64,000 nt of DNA from DATJPD01 sp035506575 (lineage in GTDB: Bacteria > Pseudomonadota > Alphaproteobacteria > CACIAM-22H2). Positions 1-8,766 of the stretch are shown here, one piece after another; position 1 is the stretch's first letter, and each line of letters starts with the position of its first letter. The position numbers and the translations under genes were made by a program. The DNA is taken from NCBI GenBank assembly GCA_035506575.1, contig DATJPD010000100.1, forward strand, positions 62,001-126,000, given 5' to 3'. The notes beneath the pieces are model-generated. The model was not told the origin of the DNA. It saw nothing but the letters and a program-made list of their open reading frames with translations, and did no database searches.

Positions 1-1062
1 TCCTGGATTTTCGCGGCCATTCTGATCGCCGCCGGCCTCACCGGGTGCGACAGGTCGGCCCCGCCGGCACCCGAAGTGCGGCCGGTTCGCACGGTCACCG
101 TCCAACGCCCGAGCGCCGGCGAGACCTTTTCTCTGACCGGCCAGGTCCGCGCCAAGGACCAGGTCAACCTCGCGTTCCGGATCGACGGGCGCGTGACCGA
201 GCGGGCGGTCGACGTGGGCGACGCGGTCAAGGCGGGGCAGGTCGTCGCCCGGCTCGATCCGCAGGATCAGGAAAATCTCATGCGCACGGCCAAAGCCGAC
301 CTGGCGGCGGCCCAGGCGCAGCTCACCGATTCGCGCCTCACCTTCGCGCGACAGGCCAAGCTCCTGCCCAACGGCTGGACTCCCCAGGCGAAGTATGACG
401 AAGCGCAACAGAACATGCTCGCGGCCGAGGCCAAGGTGGAGGCCGCCCAGGCGCGGCTGCGCCTGGCCCAGGATCAGCTGAGCTATACGACCTTGGTCGC
501 CGATGCGGCGGGGTCGGTGACCGCCAAGGGTGCTGAACCCGGCGAGGTCGTGCGCGCCGGGCAGATGATCGTGCAGCTCGCGCACGAGGGTGCGCGCGAT
601 GCGGTGTTCGACGTGCCCGAGCAGATCATCCGGACCGGCCCGCGGAATCCGCTGGTCACGATCGAGCTCACCAACGATCCGACCGTGAAGGCCACCGGCC
701 GCGTGCGCGAGATCGCACCGCAGGCGGATCTGCAGACCCGGACCTACCAGGTGAAGGTCGCGATCATCGATCCGCCGCCGGCCATGCGCCTGGGCGCCAC
801 GGTCACGGGCCGCGTCACCCTGCCTGCACCGCCGGGCATCGAAGTTCCGGCGAGCGCGCTCACGCAGTCGGACGACCGCCCCGCGGTGTGGGTGGTCGAT
901 CCCAGGACCCAGACCGTGTCCCTCCGCAGCGTGGATGTCGTGCAATACGACCCCGCGACGGTGGTCGTGGCCAAAGGGCTCGAGACGGGCGACGTGGTGG
1001 TCACCGCCGGGGTGCAGACCTTGCGGCCGGGGCAGAAGGTCCGCGTTCTGGGAGCCGCCTGA
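1..1062 (+). CDS. RND efflux periplasmic adaptor lipoprotein (5' partial)
   Basis: Membrane-fusion subunit that links an inner-membrane RND pump to an outer-membrane channel. The frame is open from base 1, so the true start lies upstream of the window. The first residues are a hydrophobic stretch ending in the lipobox LTGC, which indicates a lipid-anchored periplasmic protein. Next come a lipoyl/barrel-sandwich half (VDVGDAVKAGQVVARLDPQD), an alpha-helical hairpin rich in Ala and Gln, the second lipoyl half (AEPGEVVRAGQMIVQL) and a beta-barrel C-terminus. The visible length of 353 residues is nearly a full HlyD/AcrA-type adaptor. Its stop overlaps the pump start (TGATG), so the two are translationally coupled. 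Substrate is unknown. Confidence 0.93.
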   Translation, partial: SWIFAAILIAAGLTGCDRSAPPAPEVRPVRTVTVQRPSAGETFSLTGQVRAKDQVNLAFRIDGRVTERAVDVGDAVKAGQVVARLDPQDQENLMRTAKADLAAAQAQLTDSRLTFARQAKLLPNGWTPQAKYDEAQQNMLAAEAKVEAAQARLRLAQDQLSYTTLVADAAGSVTAKGAEPGEVVRAGQMIVQLAHEGARDAVFDVPEQIIRTGPRNPLVTIELTNDPTVKATGRVREIAPQADLQTRTYQVKVAIIDPPPAMRLGATVTGRVTLPAPPGIEVPASALTQSDDRPAVWVVDPRTQTVSLRSVDVVQYDPATVVVAKGLETGDVVVTAGVQTLRPGQKVRVLGAA

Positions 1063-4000
1063 TGCCGCGCTTCAATCTTTCGGAATGGGCCATCTCGCAC
1101 CGGTCGCTGGTGACCTATTTCATGCTGGTCATCGTCGTCGCGGGTATCGGGTCGTACCTGCGGCTCGGGCGCAGCGAGGATCCCGACTTCACGGTCAAGA
1201 CCATGGTCGTGCAGGCCGAGTGGCCCGGGGCGACCGTCGGCGACACGCTCGAGCAGATCACCGACCGCATCGAGAGCAAGCTCCAGGCGACGCCGAATCT
1301 GGACTACCTCAAGAGCTACACGACCGCGGGCAAGGCGACGATCTTCGTCACCCTCAGGGATTCCACGCCGCCGGCCGACGTGCCTGGCATCTGGTACCAG
1401 GTGCGCAAGAAGGTCTACGACATCCGCTACACGCTGCCGCAGGGTATCATTGGTCCCAATTTCAACGACGAGTTCGGCGACACCTACGGCATCGTCTACG
1501 GCTTCACCGCCGACGGGTTCACGCATCGCGAGCTGCGCGACTACGTCGACGACATCCGCAAGCAGCTGCTGCAGCTGCCGGACATCTCCAAGATCGACGT
1601 CCTCGGCGCACAGGACGAGCGCGTCTACGTGGAGTTCTCGACCGAGCAGCTGGCGGGGCTCGGCATCGACCGGTCGGCGCTGATCTCGGCGCTCAAGTCC
1701 CAGAACGCCGTCAGGCCTGCCGGGATCGTGCAGACCGAGAACGAGAAGATCCTCGTCCGCGTGTCGGGCGCGTTCCGGACCGTGCAGGACATCCTCAAGG
1801 TCAACTTCGTCGCGAATGGCCGGATCATCCGCCTGGGCGACATCGCCAAGGTCACCCGCGGGCCGGCCGATCCGGCGCAGCCGATGTTCCGGGTCAACGG
1901 GCGGGAGGGCATCGGGCTCGCCATCGCCATGCGCAAGGGCGGCGACGTCCTGGCGCTGGGGCGCAACATCGAGCACGCGATGACGGAGATCACGGCGAAC
2001 CTGCCGGTCGGCATCGAGCCGACGCTCATCGCCGATCAGCCGGTCACGGTCGAGCATGCGGTGGACGAGTTCATGGAGGCGCTGTGGGAGGCCGTCGCGA
2101 TCGTGCTCGGCGTGAGCCTGGTGAGCCTCGGGCTGCGCGCCGGTGCGGTGGTGGCGCTCGCGATCCCGCTCGTGCTGGCCGCCGTGTTCGTCGCCATGGA
2201 GGTGACCGGAATCGACCTGCAGCGCATCTCGCTCGGCGCCCTCATCATCGCCCTAGGCCTGCTAGTCGACGATGCGATGATCACGGTCGAAACGATGGTC
2301 ACGCGGCTCGAGCACGGCGACGACAGCGCGCACGCCGCCACGTTCGCCTACACCTCGACCGCCTTTCCGATGCTCACCGGCACCCTGGTGACGGTCGCAG
2401 GCTTCGTGCCCATCGGCTTCGCACGCAGCGCCGCCGGCGAATACACGTTCTCGATCTTCGCGGTGGTCGCGATGGCGCTGCTCGTCTCGTGGATCGTGGC
2501 GGTCGTGTTTGCGCCCCTGCTCGGCGTCTGGGTGCTGAAGAAGCCCAAGACCGTGCATTCGGGCGAGCCGGGTCCGATCATGCGCGCCTTCCGCCGTTTC
2601 CTCGAGCTCTCCATGCGGACGCGCTGGATCACGATCGCAGCCACCTTGGCCCTGTTCGGGGCGTCGATCTACGGCACGCGCTTCGTCCCGCAGCAGTTCT
2701 TCCCGTCCTCGGACCGGCCCGAGCTGCTCGTCGACCTACAGCTGCCCGAGAATGCGTCGATCTATGCGAGCCGGGATTTCTCGGCCCGCCTGGACCGGCT
2801 CCTCAACGGCGATCCCGACGTGGACCACTGGAGCACGTATGTCGGCCAGGGTGCGGTCCGGTTCTATCTGCCGCTGAACGTGCAGCTGCCCAACGATTAT
2901 TTCTCGCAGTTCGTGGTCGTCACCAAGGGGATCGAGCAGCGCGAGCGCGTGAAGGCGAAGCTCGAGCAGGCGCTGGCGAGCGAGTTCCCGAATGCCGTCG
3001 GCCGGGTTTATCCGCTGGAGCTCGGACCTCCCGTCGGATGGCCGCTCCAGTATCGGGTGACCGGGCGCGACCCCGAGCAGGTCCGCGCGATCGCCTTCAA
3101 GGTCGCCGGAATCCTCGGATCGGACTCCGCCGCCGCCAACATCAACTACAACTGGATGGAGCCGGCGCGCACCGTGAAGATCAAGGTCGACCAGGACCAG
3201 GCGCGGCTCCTCGGTCTCAGCTCGCAGGACCTGGCGCAGTCGCTGAACACGGTGATGTCCGGCATCACGGCGACCCAGGTGCGCAGCGGGATCTATCTCG
3301 TCGACGTGCTGGTCCGCGCGTCGGCCGAGCAGCGGATGTCGCTGTCAACCATCCGCACCCTGCAGGTGCCGCTGTCGAACGGGCGCACCGTGCCGCTGAG
3401 CCAGATCGCCTCGGTCGAATACGGCCAGGAATATCCGATCGTCTGGCGGCGCAACCGCCAGCCGACGGTGACCGTGCAGGCCGACGTCGCCCCGGGCACG
3501 CAGGCCGCAACCGTCGTGCAGGCCCTGGCGCCGAGGATGGCGGAGCTGAACGCCAGCCTTCCCAGCGGCTACCACATCGATCTCGGCGGCACGGTCGAGG
3601 AGAGTGCAAAGGCGCAGGCATCGGTCGAGGCCGTCCTGCCGCTCATGCTTCTCCTGACGCTCACCATCCTGATGGTCCAGCTCCACAGCTTCAGCCGGCT
3701 GTTCCTGGTGCTGAGCGTGGCCCCCCTCGGCCTGATCGGCGTGGTCGCAGCGCTTCTCCTCGCGGACAAGCCCTTGGGCTTCGTCGCCTTGCTCGGCGTC
3801 CTGGCGCTCACCGGCATGATCGCGCGCAATTCGGTGATCCTCATCGACCAGATCGAGACCGAAAAGGCCAAAGGCCGTGCGCCCTGGGACGCCGTGGTCG
3901 AAGCCACGGCACACCGCTTCCGTCCCATCCTGCTTACCGCCGCCGCGGCCATTCTCGGCATGATCCCGATCGCGCCGACGATCTTCTGGGGCCCCATGGC

Positions 4001-4166
4001 CTACGCGATCATGGGCGGACTGGCCGGCGCCACGCTTCTGACGCTGGTGTTCCTGCCCGCACTCTACGTGGCCTGGTTCCGGATCAAAGCTCCGGCATCA
4101 AGCTCGGCGACGGTCAGCCGCACCAAGAGGCCGGCGGGACAACTCAGCCACGGAGTATCGCCATGA
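1062..4166 (+). CDS. RND efflux transporter permease (AcrB/MexF-like)
   Basis: Inner-membrane proton-driven pump of the hydrophobe/amphiphile RND type, 1034 residues, the usual length. The ATG at 1062 shares bases with the adaptor stop. The N-terminal membrane helix (residues about 14-32) is followed by the first porter domain, the helix block around 330-560 and, after a second large periplasmic domain, the helix block near 860-1010. The helix-4 proton-relay motif is present as GLLVDDAMITVE, with the paired aspartates of AcrB D407/D408. Only adaptor and pump are seen here; an outer-membrane TolC-like partner would be upstream or elsewhere. Substrate cannot be predicted. Confidence 0.95.
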   Translation: MPRFNLSEWAISHRSLVTYFMLVIVVAGIGSYLRLGRSEDPDFTVKTMVVQAEWPGATVGDTLEQITDRIESKLQATPNLDYLKSYTTAGKATIFVTLRDSTPPADVPGIWYQVRKKVYDIRYTLPQGIIGPNFNDEFGDTYGIVYGFTADGFTHRELRDYVDDIRKQLLQLPDISKIDVLGAQDERVYVEFSTEQLAGLGIDRSALISALKSQNAVRPAGIVQTENEKILVRVSGAFRTVQDILKVNFVANGRIIRLGDIAKVTRGPADPAQPMFRVNGREGIGLAIAMRKGGDVLALGRNIEHAMTEITANLPVGIEPTLIADQPVTVEHAVDEFMEALWEAVAIVLGVSLVSLGLRAGAVVALAIPLVLAAVFVAMEVTGIDLQRISLGALIIALGLLVDDAMITVETMVTRLEHGDDSAHAATFAYTSTAFPMLTGTLVTVAGFVPIGFARSAAGEYTFSIFAVVAMALLVSWIVAVVFAPLLGVWVLKKPKTVHSGEPGPIMRAFRRFLELSMRTRWITIAATLALFGASIYGTRFVPQQFFPSSDRPELLVDLQLPENASIYASRDFSARLDRLLNGDPDVDHWSTYVGQGAVRFYLPLNVQLPNDYFSQFVVVTKGIEQRERVKAKLEQALASEFPNAVGRVYPLELGPPVGWPLQYRVTGRDPEQVRAIAFKVAGILGSDSAAANINYNWMEPARTVKIKVDQDQARLLGLSSQDLAQSLNTVMSGITATQVRSGIYLVDVLVRASAEQRMSLSTIRTLQVPLSNGRTVPLSQIASVEYGQEYPIVWRRNRQPTVTVQADVAPGTQAATVVQALAPRMAELNASLPSGYHIDLGGTVEESAKAQASVEAVLPLMLLLTLTILMVQLHSFSRLFLVLSVAPLGLIGVVAALLLADKPLGFVALLGVLALTGMIARNSVILIDQIETEKAKGRAPWDAVVEATAHRFRPILLTAAAAILGMIPIAPTIFWGPMAYAIMGGLAGATLLTLVFLPALYVAWFRIKAPASSSATVSRTKRPAGQLSHGVSP

Positions 4167-4381
4167 CCACGGACTCGAATGCCAGGCACTTGCGGACGGC
4201 GCACGCCGCGTGGTTGCGCGACAAGGCGGCGCATTTCCGCCGCCTCGCCGGCGGTGCGATTCCGTATGCGGCCGCGCAGGACCTCGAGCGGCTTGCGACC
4301 AAATACGAACGGCTGGCCGCGGCACTGGAGAGCGGAGCTGCACCCGACGCGCCCGTTCGGGCCACAGATGCGGCGGCGTAG
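4163..4381 (+). CDS. Small helical hypothetical protein
   Basis: A 72-residue protein whose ATG overlaps the pump stop (ATGA), so it is probably co-translated with the efflux operon. It is predicted all-helical and charged, with the pattern RDKAAHFRRLA ... DLERLATKYERLAAALE. Similar short proteins with a closing DYE/KYE-RLA helix are common in alphaproteobacterial genomes and have no assigned function. Two further short helical proteins occur in this window, at 12451 and 34628. No signal peptide or membrane segment is visible. The translational coupling is seen directly; any role in efflux is inference. Confidence 0.65.
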   Translation: MTTDSNARHLRTAHAAWLRDKAAHFRRLAGGAIPYAAAQDLERLATKYERLAAALESGAAPDAPVRATDAAA

Positions 4382-4390
4382 CCGGCCGTC

Positions 4391-5095
4391 CTACTCCGCC
4401 ACGATCTCCTGCAGCAGCTTGCACAGCGCCTCGGGGGCGGTGACGTTCGGGCTGTGGCTGGCGTCGAGCTCGAAGCACTGCCAGCCGGGCGTGGTCTTCG
4501 CCATGGCCGCAAACGGACCGAAGGGACCTTTGTCCGCGTAGCGCATGCACTGGATGAAGCTGCGCGGCATGCGCAACGGGGCGCCGAGGCGGATCGGCTG
4601 CTCGAAGCAGGCGAGCGACTGCGGCATGCGGAAGCGCTTGACCCAGTCCACGTCGGCCTCGGACGTGTCGGCCGGCGGCGGATTGGGCGCCACCCGCCAG
4701 CCATCGGCCTCGGTGGCGCTGGCGCGCATGCGCTCGCGCGCCTGCGGCGGCACGAGGTCGCGCAGCGCCTGCCCGTCCGACGGCACGAACGCATCGAGGT
4801 AGATCAGCCGCGCGATGCGGTCGCGGTCCTGGTCGGCGACACCGGTCGCCACCATGCCGCCATAGCTGTGGCCGATCAGCACGACCTCGCGCAGGTCTTC
4901 GAACTCCAGGACGTTGTGCACGTCCTGGATATGGGTCCGGAGATCGTTGGCAGCGCTGGCAAGATGCGCCCGCTCGCCGAGCCCCGTGTAGGTCGGCGTG
5001 AACACCTCGTGCCCCTGGGCTGTCAGCAGGCGGCGCACCCGCTTCCACGCCCACGCGCCGGACCACGCCCCATGCGCCACGACGATCGTTGCCAC
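4391..5095 (-). CDS. Alpha/beta hydrolase (EstC/salicylate esterase-like)
   Basis: A cytosolic serine hydrolase of 234 residues. The protein opens with the oxyanion-hole strand TIVVAHGAWSGAWAW. The nucleophile elbow is GHSYGG (about residues 74-79) and the catalytic histidine is in DASHSPN near the C-terminus. This architecture matches the EstC/plant hydroxynitrile-lyase-like and salicylate-esterase branch of the fold. There is no signal peptide. It lies head to head with the SDR gene, with 77 bases between the two starts, and ends close to the small gene after the efflux pump. Natural substrate unknown; an ester is most likely. Confidence 0.85.
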   Translation of the reverse strand: MATIVVAHGAWSGAWAWKRVRRLLTAQGHEVFTPTYTGLGERAHLASAANDLRTHIQDVHNVLEFEDLREVVLIGHSYGGMVATGVADQDRDRIARLIYLDAFVPSDGQALRDLVPPQARERMRASATEADGWRVAPNPPPADTSEADVDWVKRFRMPQSLACFEQPIRLGAPLRMPRSFIQCMRYADKGPFGPFAAMAKTTPGWQCFELDASHSPNVTAPEALCKLLQEIVAE

Positions 5096-5172
5096 AAGCG
5101 CCCTCCTTCGAATGACTTTGCCATCTTAGGCAAGGCTTGAACCGCAGCGCCACCCCGACCATTCTGCGGGCG

Positions 5173-5958
5173 ATGGCCGAGCTTCCGATCCCCTCAAACG
5201 TGCCCCGCGCCGCCCTGGTCACCGGGGCGGCCCACCGGATCGGCCGCGCGCTGGCGCTGGAGCTGGGGCGCCTGGGCTTCGCCGTGGCCGTCCATTGCCG
5301 CGACTCACGCCGCCAGGCCGACGCGGTCGCCAGCGAGATCGCGCGCGCCGGCGGCCGTGCGGTGGTGGTCCAGGCCGACCTCGCCCGCGAAGCCGAAACT
5401 GAGGCCCTGGTGCCGCAGGCCGCGGCAGCGCTCGGGCCGCTGGGGGTGCTGGTCAACAACGCCTCGGTGTTCGAACGCGACGAGGCGCTGACCGCGACGC
5501 GGGAGAGCTGGACCGCGCATCTCGAAACCAACCTGCGTGCCCCTTTTGTGTTGGCACAAGGCTTCGCGCGCCAGCTTGCCGAACGCAACGACGGCGTGAT
5601 CGTCAACCTCGTCGATCAACGGGTGTGGAACCTGACGCCGCATTTCGTCTCGTACACGGTGAGCAAGGCCGGGCTGTGGACGCTCACTCAGACGCTGGCG
5701 CTGGCGCTCGCCCCCCGTATCCGCGTCAACGCCATCGGCCCCGGGCCGGTGCTGCCGAGCCCGCGGCAGACCGACGAGCAGTTCGCCCGCCAGGTGGACT
5801 CGGTGCCGCTGCGCCGCGCCCCGTCGCTCGAGGAGATCGCGGCGACGTTGCGCTTCATCCTCGCCACGCCGTCGTTCACCGGGCAGATGGTGGCGCTCGA
5901 CGGCGGCCAGCATCTCAACTGGGGGGCGCCGGGTTCGGCCCCGCCGCATGACGAATAA
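5173..5958 (+). CDS. SDR-family oxidoreductase, pteridine reductase-like (FolM type)
   Basis: A short-chain dehydrogenase with the glycine motif TGAAHRIGRALALELG, the structural NNAS motif and the catalytic YTVSK (Tyr-x3-Lys). The sequence NNASVFERD after the NNA motif is typical of the PTR1/FolM pteridine-reductase branch. It sits three bases upstream of folB, so reduction of dihydropterins in folate or monapterin metabolism is the likely role. I chose the ATG at 5173 because it places the glycine motif about 12 residues from the start; a TTG at 5137 would add 12 residues without homology. No strong ribosome binding site precedes either start. A generic SDR function cannot be excluded. Confidence 0.85.
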   Translation: MAELPIPSNVPRAALVTGAAHRIGRALALELGRLGFAVAVHCRDSRRQADAVASEIARAGGRAVVVQADLAREAETEALVPQAAAALGPLGVLVNNASVFERDEALTATRESWTAHLETNLRAPFVLAQGFARQLAERNDGVIVNLVDQRVWNLTPHFVSYTVSKAGLWTLTQTLALALAPRIRVNAIGPGPVLPSPRQTDEQFARQVDSVPLRRAPSLEEIAATLRFILATPSFTGQMVALDGGQHLNWGAPGSAPPHDE

Positions 5959-5961
5959 GCC

Positions 5962-6351
5962 ATGACGAACAGCGCCGATTATTATCGCGTGCTGGTCCGC
6001 GACCTCGTGCTCGGGGTGCAGATCGGCGTGTGGAAACGCGAGAAGAACGTCGAGCAGCGCGTGCGCATCAACGTCGAGCTGCTCGCCGGCAAGTCCGGTC
6101 CGCTTCTCGGGGCAGAGCCGCGGCTCGGCCGGCGCGACCGCATCCTGCGCTACGACACGGTCGTGTCCGGAATCCGCAAGATCATCGCCGAAGGGCATTT
6201 CGATTTGTGCGAAACTCTGGCCGAGCGGATCGCCGATCTGTGCCTCGAAAGCCGGCGGGTGAAAACCGTGCGCGTCCGCGTCGAAAAGCTCGACGTCTAC
6301 CCCGACGCGGCGAGCGTGGGGGCCGAGATCGAACGGCACCGCGGTGGGTAA
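5962..6351 (+). CDS. folB: Dihydroneopterin aldolase
   Basis: Cytosolic enzyme of folate biosynthesis that cleaves 7,8-dihydroneopterin to 6-hydroxymethyl-dihydropterin and glycolaldehyde. The 129-residue length is normal. Visible family features are the N-terminal strand GVQIGVWKREK with the acidic/aromatic start of the pocket, the tyrosine in LRYDTVV, the glutamate-containing helix CETLAERIADLCL and the lysine in VRVEKLDVYPDA. It follows the SDR gene by three bases (TAA-gcc-ATG), consistent with a two-gene pterin operon. Downstream lies a long intergenic region before uvrC. FolB is the best fit; FolX-type epimerase activity cannot be ruled out from sequence alone. Confidence 0.88.
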   Translation: MTNSADYYRVLVRDLVLGVQIGVWKREKNVEQRVRINVELLAGKSGPLLGAEPRLGRRDRILRYDTVVSGIRKIIAEGHFDLCETLAERIADLCLESRRVKTVRVRVEKLDVYPDAASVGAEIERHRGG

Positions 6352-6730
6352 AAGCGGCCCGCGAAAAGAGGCAAAACGCGTCGCCGTCGCCAGCCCCCTG
6401 CGGTGGCATGGTCCGACCCGTTCAGTTGTGCACAGTTGCCGCAAACCCGCAAAAAATCAGGGAATACCCCGAGCGATTCACAGTTGTGACTACAATGTGA
6501 CCAAGCGCTTGGCGATTACGTCCGGATTTCAGTCGCTTAGAAAAATGCCTGTTTTTTGGGCGACATGCAAAGACCCCAGCATATCAGGGATTCCTGGTGT
6601 CTCATGACCACGTTTCGAACAGAGATATCCCCAGGTTCCGTGGATATCGCGGCGGCGCGCCAAAGCCCGTTCCAATCGTCAAATATCTATCCACATATCC
6701 CCGGGCCGCGAGCCGTGATGCAATTGCCTG
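6352..6730. other. AT-richer intergenic region before uvrC with repeated short motifs
   Basis: This 379-base gap has a visibly lower GC content than its surroundings and no convincing gene. It contains four copies of an ATATCC[A/C]C[A/G]-like motif: 6625-6633, 6639-6647 (reverse), 6687-6695 (CTATCCACA, one base from the classical DnaA box TTATCCACA) and 6695-6703. The first two form an inverted repeat, GATATCC at 6624-6630 and GGATATC at 6642-6648. CAGTTG also recurs three times between 6423 and 6486. It presumably holds the uvrC promoter. Short frames inside it lack conserved composition and binding sites. Confidence 0.5.
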
Positions 6731-8692
6731 ATGAGTCAGCCTGAAACCGAATCTCAGCCCTTCGAGGGCAGTTCTCCGACGGCGCTCGGCGACGGGATCG
6801 CGGCGATTCGCGCAGCACTGGTCACGATGCCCGGCGGCCCTGGCGTGTACCGCATGCTCGCCGCCGACGGCACGGTGTTGTACGTCGGAAAGGCGCGAAA
6901 TCTTCGCCGCCGCGTCACCAACTACACGCAGATCAGCCGGCTGCCGGTGCGCCTGCAACGGATGGTGAACGAAACCCGGCAGATGGAGATCGTCACCACG
7001 CACACCGAGGCCGAGGCGCTGCTGCTCGAGATCAACCTGATCAAGCGCCTGGTGCCGCGGTACAACGTCCAGCTCCGCGACGACAAATCCTTTCCTTACG
7101 TCGCGTTGTTCGAAGACCATCCGTTCCCGCAGATTGCCAAGCACCGTGGCGCCCGCGACCGCAAAGGCACCTATTTCGGCCCCTTCGCCTCGGCGGGGGC
7201 CGTCAACGAGACCCTGACCGCCCTGCAGCGCGCGTTTCTGTTGCGCTCCTGCGCCGACACGGTGTTTTCCGGACGCACCCGGCCGTGCCTGCTCTATCAG
7301 ATCAAGCGCTGCAGCGGCCCCTGTGTCGGCCGCGTCTCGGGCGAGGCCTATGGCGAGCTGGTGCGCGAGGCCAAGGAGTTCCTGCGCGGCAAATCGCACG
7401 ACCTGCAGGCCGAGTTCGCCCGGAACATGCAGGCGGCGAGCGACGCGCTCGACTTCGAGGGCGCCGCCATGTTCCGCGACCGCATCCGCGCCATCACCAC
7501 GATCCAGAACCGGCAGGGCATCAACGTCGAATCGCTCGACGACGCCGACGTGATCGCCGCCCACCAGGCCGGCGGGTGCACCTGCGTGCAGGTGTTCTTC
7601 TTTCGCGGCGGCTTCAACTACGGCAACCGCTCCTACTTCCCGCGCCACGACAAGCAGCTCGAAGTCGCCGAGGTGCTGAATGCGTTCGTCGGCCAGTTCT
7701 ATGCCGACCGGCCGCCGCCCAGGCTCATCCTCCTGAGCCACGACGTGGCCGACCGCGAGCTCCTCGCCGAAGCGCTCTCCGAGCGCGTCGGAAATCGCGT
7801 GCAGATCGAGGTGCCGACGCGCGGCGCCAAGCGCCAGGTGGTCGACCACGCGCTCCTCAATGCGCGCGAGGCGAACGAGCGCCGGCTCGCCGAGAGCACG
7901 GCGCAGGGGCAGCTCCTGCAAGGGGTGGCCGCGACGTTCGGCCTCGAGGCGCCGCCGCGGCGCATCGAGGTCTACGACAACAGCCACATCAGCGGCCGGC
8001 AGGCGCTGGGGGCCATGATCGTCGCGGGGCCGGAGGGCTTCGTCAAAAAGGCCTACCGGAAATTCAACATCCGCGGCGACGTGCCCCCGCCGGGCGAGGT
8101 GCCGCCGGCACCCGTTCCGCCTCCGCCGGAGACCGGCACGCCGGCGCCGATGGGCGGGGACGACTACGCGATGATGCGCGAGGTGCTGATGCGCCGCTTC
8201 GGCCGCGCCATGCGCGAGGATCCCGGCCGCACCTCGGAGAACTGGCCCGACCTGGTGCTGCTCGACGGCGGCCAGGGCCAGCTCAGCGTCGGGCTCGAGG
8301 TGTTCGCCGAGCTCGGGATCACCGACATCCCGCTGGTCGCCATCGCCAAGGGCCCGGACCGCGACGCCGGGCGCGAACGCTTCTTCATGGACGGGCGCGA
8401 CACGTTCCAGCTCGAGCCGCGCGATCCCGTGCTCTACTTCCTGCAGCGCCTGCGCGACGAGGCGCACCGCTTCGCGATCGGCGGGCACCGCACGCGGCGC
8501 AGTGCGGCGATCGCCGCCTCGCCGCTCGACGACATCCCCGGGATCGGCCCGCGCCGCAAGAAGGCGCTCTTGATGCATTTCGGCTCCGGCCAGGCGGTGG
8601 GACGGGCGGGCCTGTCGGACCTCGAGAACGTGGGGGGCATCAGCAAGTCGGTCGCCAAAAAAATTTATGACCACTTCCACGGCGACCGCTAA
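6731..8692 (+). CDS. uvrC: Excinuclease ABC subunit C
   Basis: The dual-incision nuclease of nucleotide excision repair, 653 residues. The N-terminal GIY-YIG domain (about 30-115) reads GVYRML ... LYVGKARNLRRRV and makes the 3' incision. A cysteine-containing block follows (CLLYQIKRCSGPC), then a UVR motif near residue 235. The RNase H-like domain (VYDNSHISG, LVLLDGGQGQLS) makes the 5' incision. The C-terminus has paired helix-hairpin-helix motifs (DIPGIGPRRKKALLMHFGS). Within the RNase H domain, at about residues 450-476, there is a proline-rich insertion that breaks the usual KFNI...DDYAMMREVL continuity. pgsA follows 74 bases downstream. Confidence 0.97.
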   Translation: MSQPETESQPFEGSSPTALGDGIAAIRAALVTMPGGPGVYRMLAADGTVLYVGKARNLRRRVTNYTQISRLPVRLQRMVNETRQMEIVTTHTEAEALLLEINLIKRLVPRYNVQLRDDKSFPYVALFEDHPFPQIAKHRGARDRKGTYFGPFASAGAVNETLTALQRAFLLRSCADTVFSGRTRPCLLYQIKRCSGPCVGRVSGEAYGELVREAKEFLRGKSHDLQAEFARNMQAASDALDFEGAAMFRDRIRAITTIQNRQGINVESLDDADVIAAHQAGGCTCVQVFFFRGGFNYGNRSYFPRHDKQLEVAEVLNAFVGQFYADRPPPRLILLSHDVADRELLAEALSERVGNRVQIEVPTRGAKRQVVDHALLNAREANERRLAESTAQGQLLQGVAATFGLEAPPRRIEVYDNSHISGRQALGAMIVAGPEGFVKKAYRKFNIRGDVPPPGEVPPAPVPPPPETGTPAPMGGDDYAMMREVLMRRFGRAMREDPGRTSENWPDLVLLDGGQGQLSVGLEVFAELGITDIPLVAIAKGPDRDAGRERFFMDGRDTFQLEPRDPVLYFLQRLRDEAHRFAIGGHRTRRSAAIAASPLDDIPGIGPRRKKALLMHFGSGQAVGRAGLSDLENVGGISKSVAKKIYDHFHGDR

Positions 8693-8766
8693 AATCGCTC
8701 CCCAGCGCTGCACATCTACCTCTATGACGGCAGCGCGCCCTGGCCGGCTGTGGGGATATTTCCAAT

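Noticed and set aside
744..2057. Long antisense frames over the efflux genes, and similar ones over uvrC, katG and the kinases
   Set aside because: Asp/Arg/His-rich composition typical of antisense frames in GC-rich genes, with no domains or translation signals.
935..4381. Very long Arg/Pro-rich frame across the efflux pump gene
   Set aside because: Out-of-frame shadow of the RND pump produced by high GC; only its last 72 codons, from the ATG at 4163, look real.
6352..6730. Chromosomal replication origin
   Set aside because: Only one near-consensus DnaA box is present and no dnaA, hemE, parA or gidA neighbours are seen; kept only as a motif-cluster finding.
6344..6744. Short plus-strand frames in the uvrC upstream region
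   Set aside because: No ribosome binding site, mixed composition and no domain; the region is better explained as regulatory DNA.
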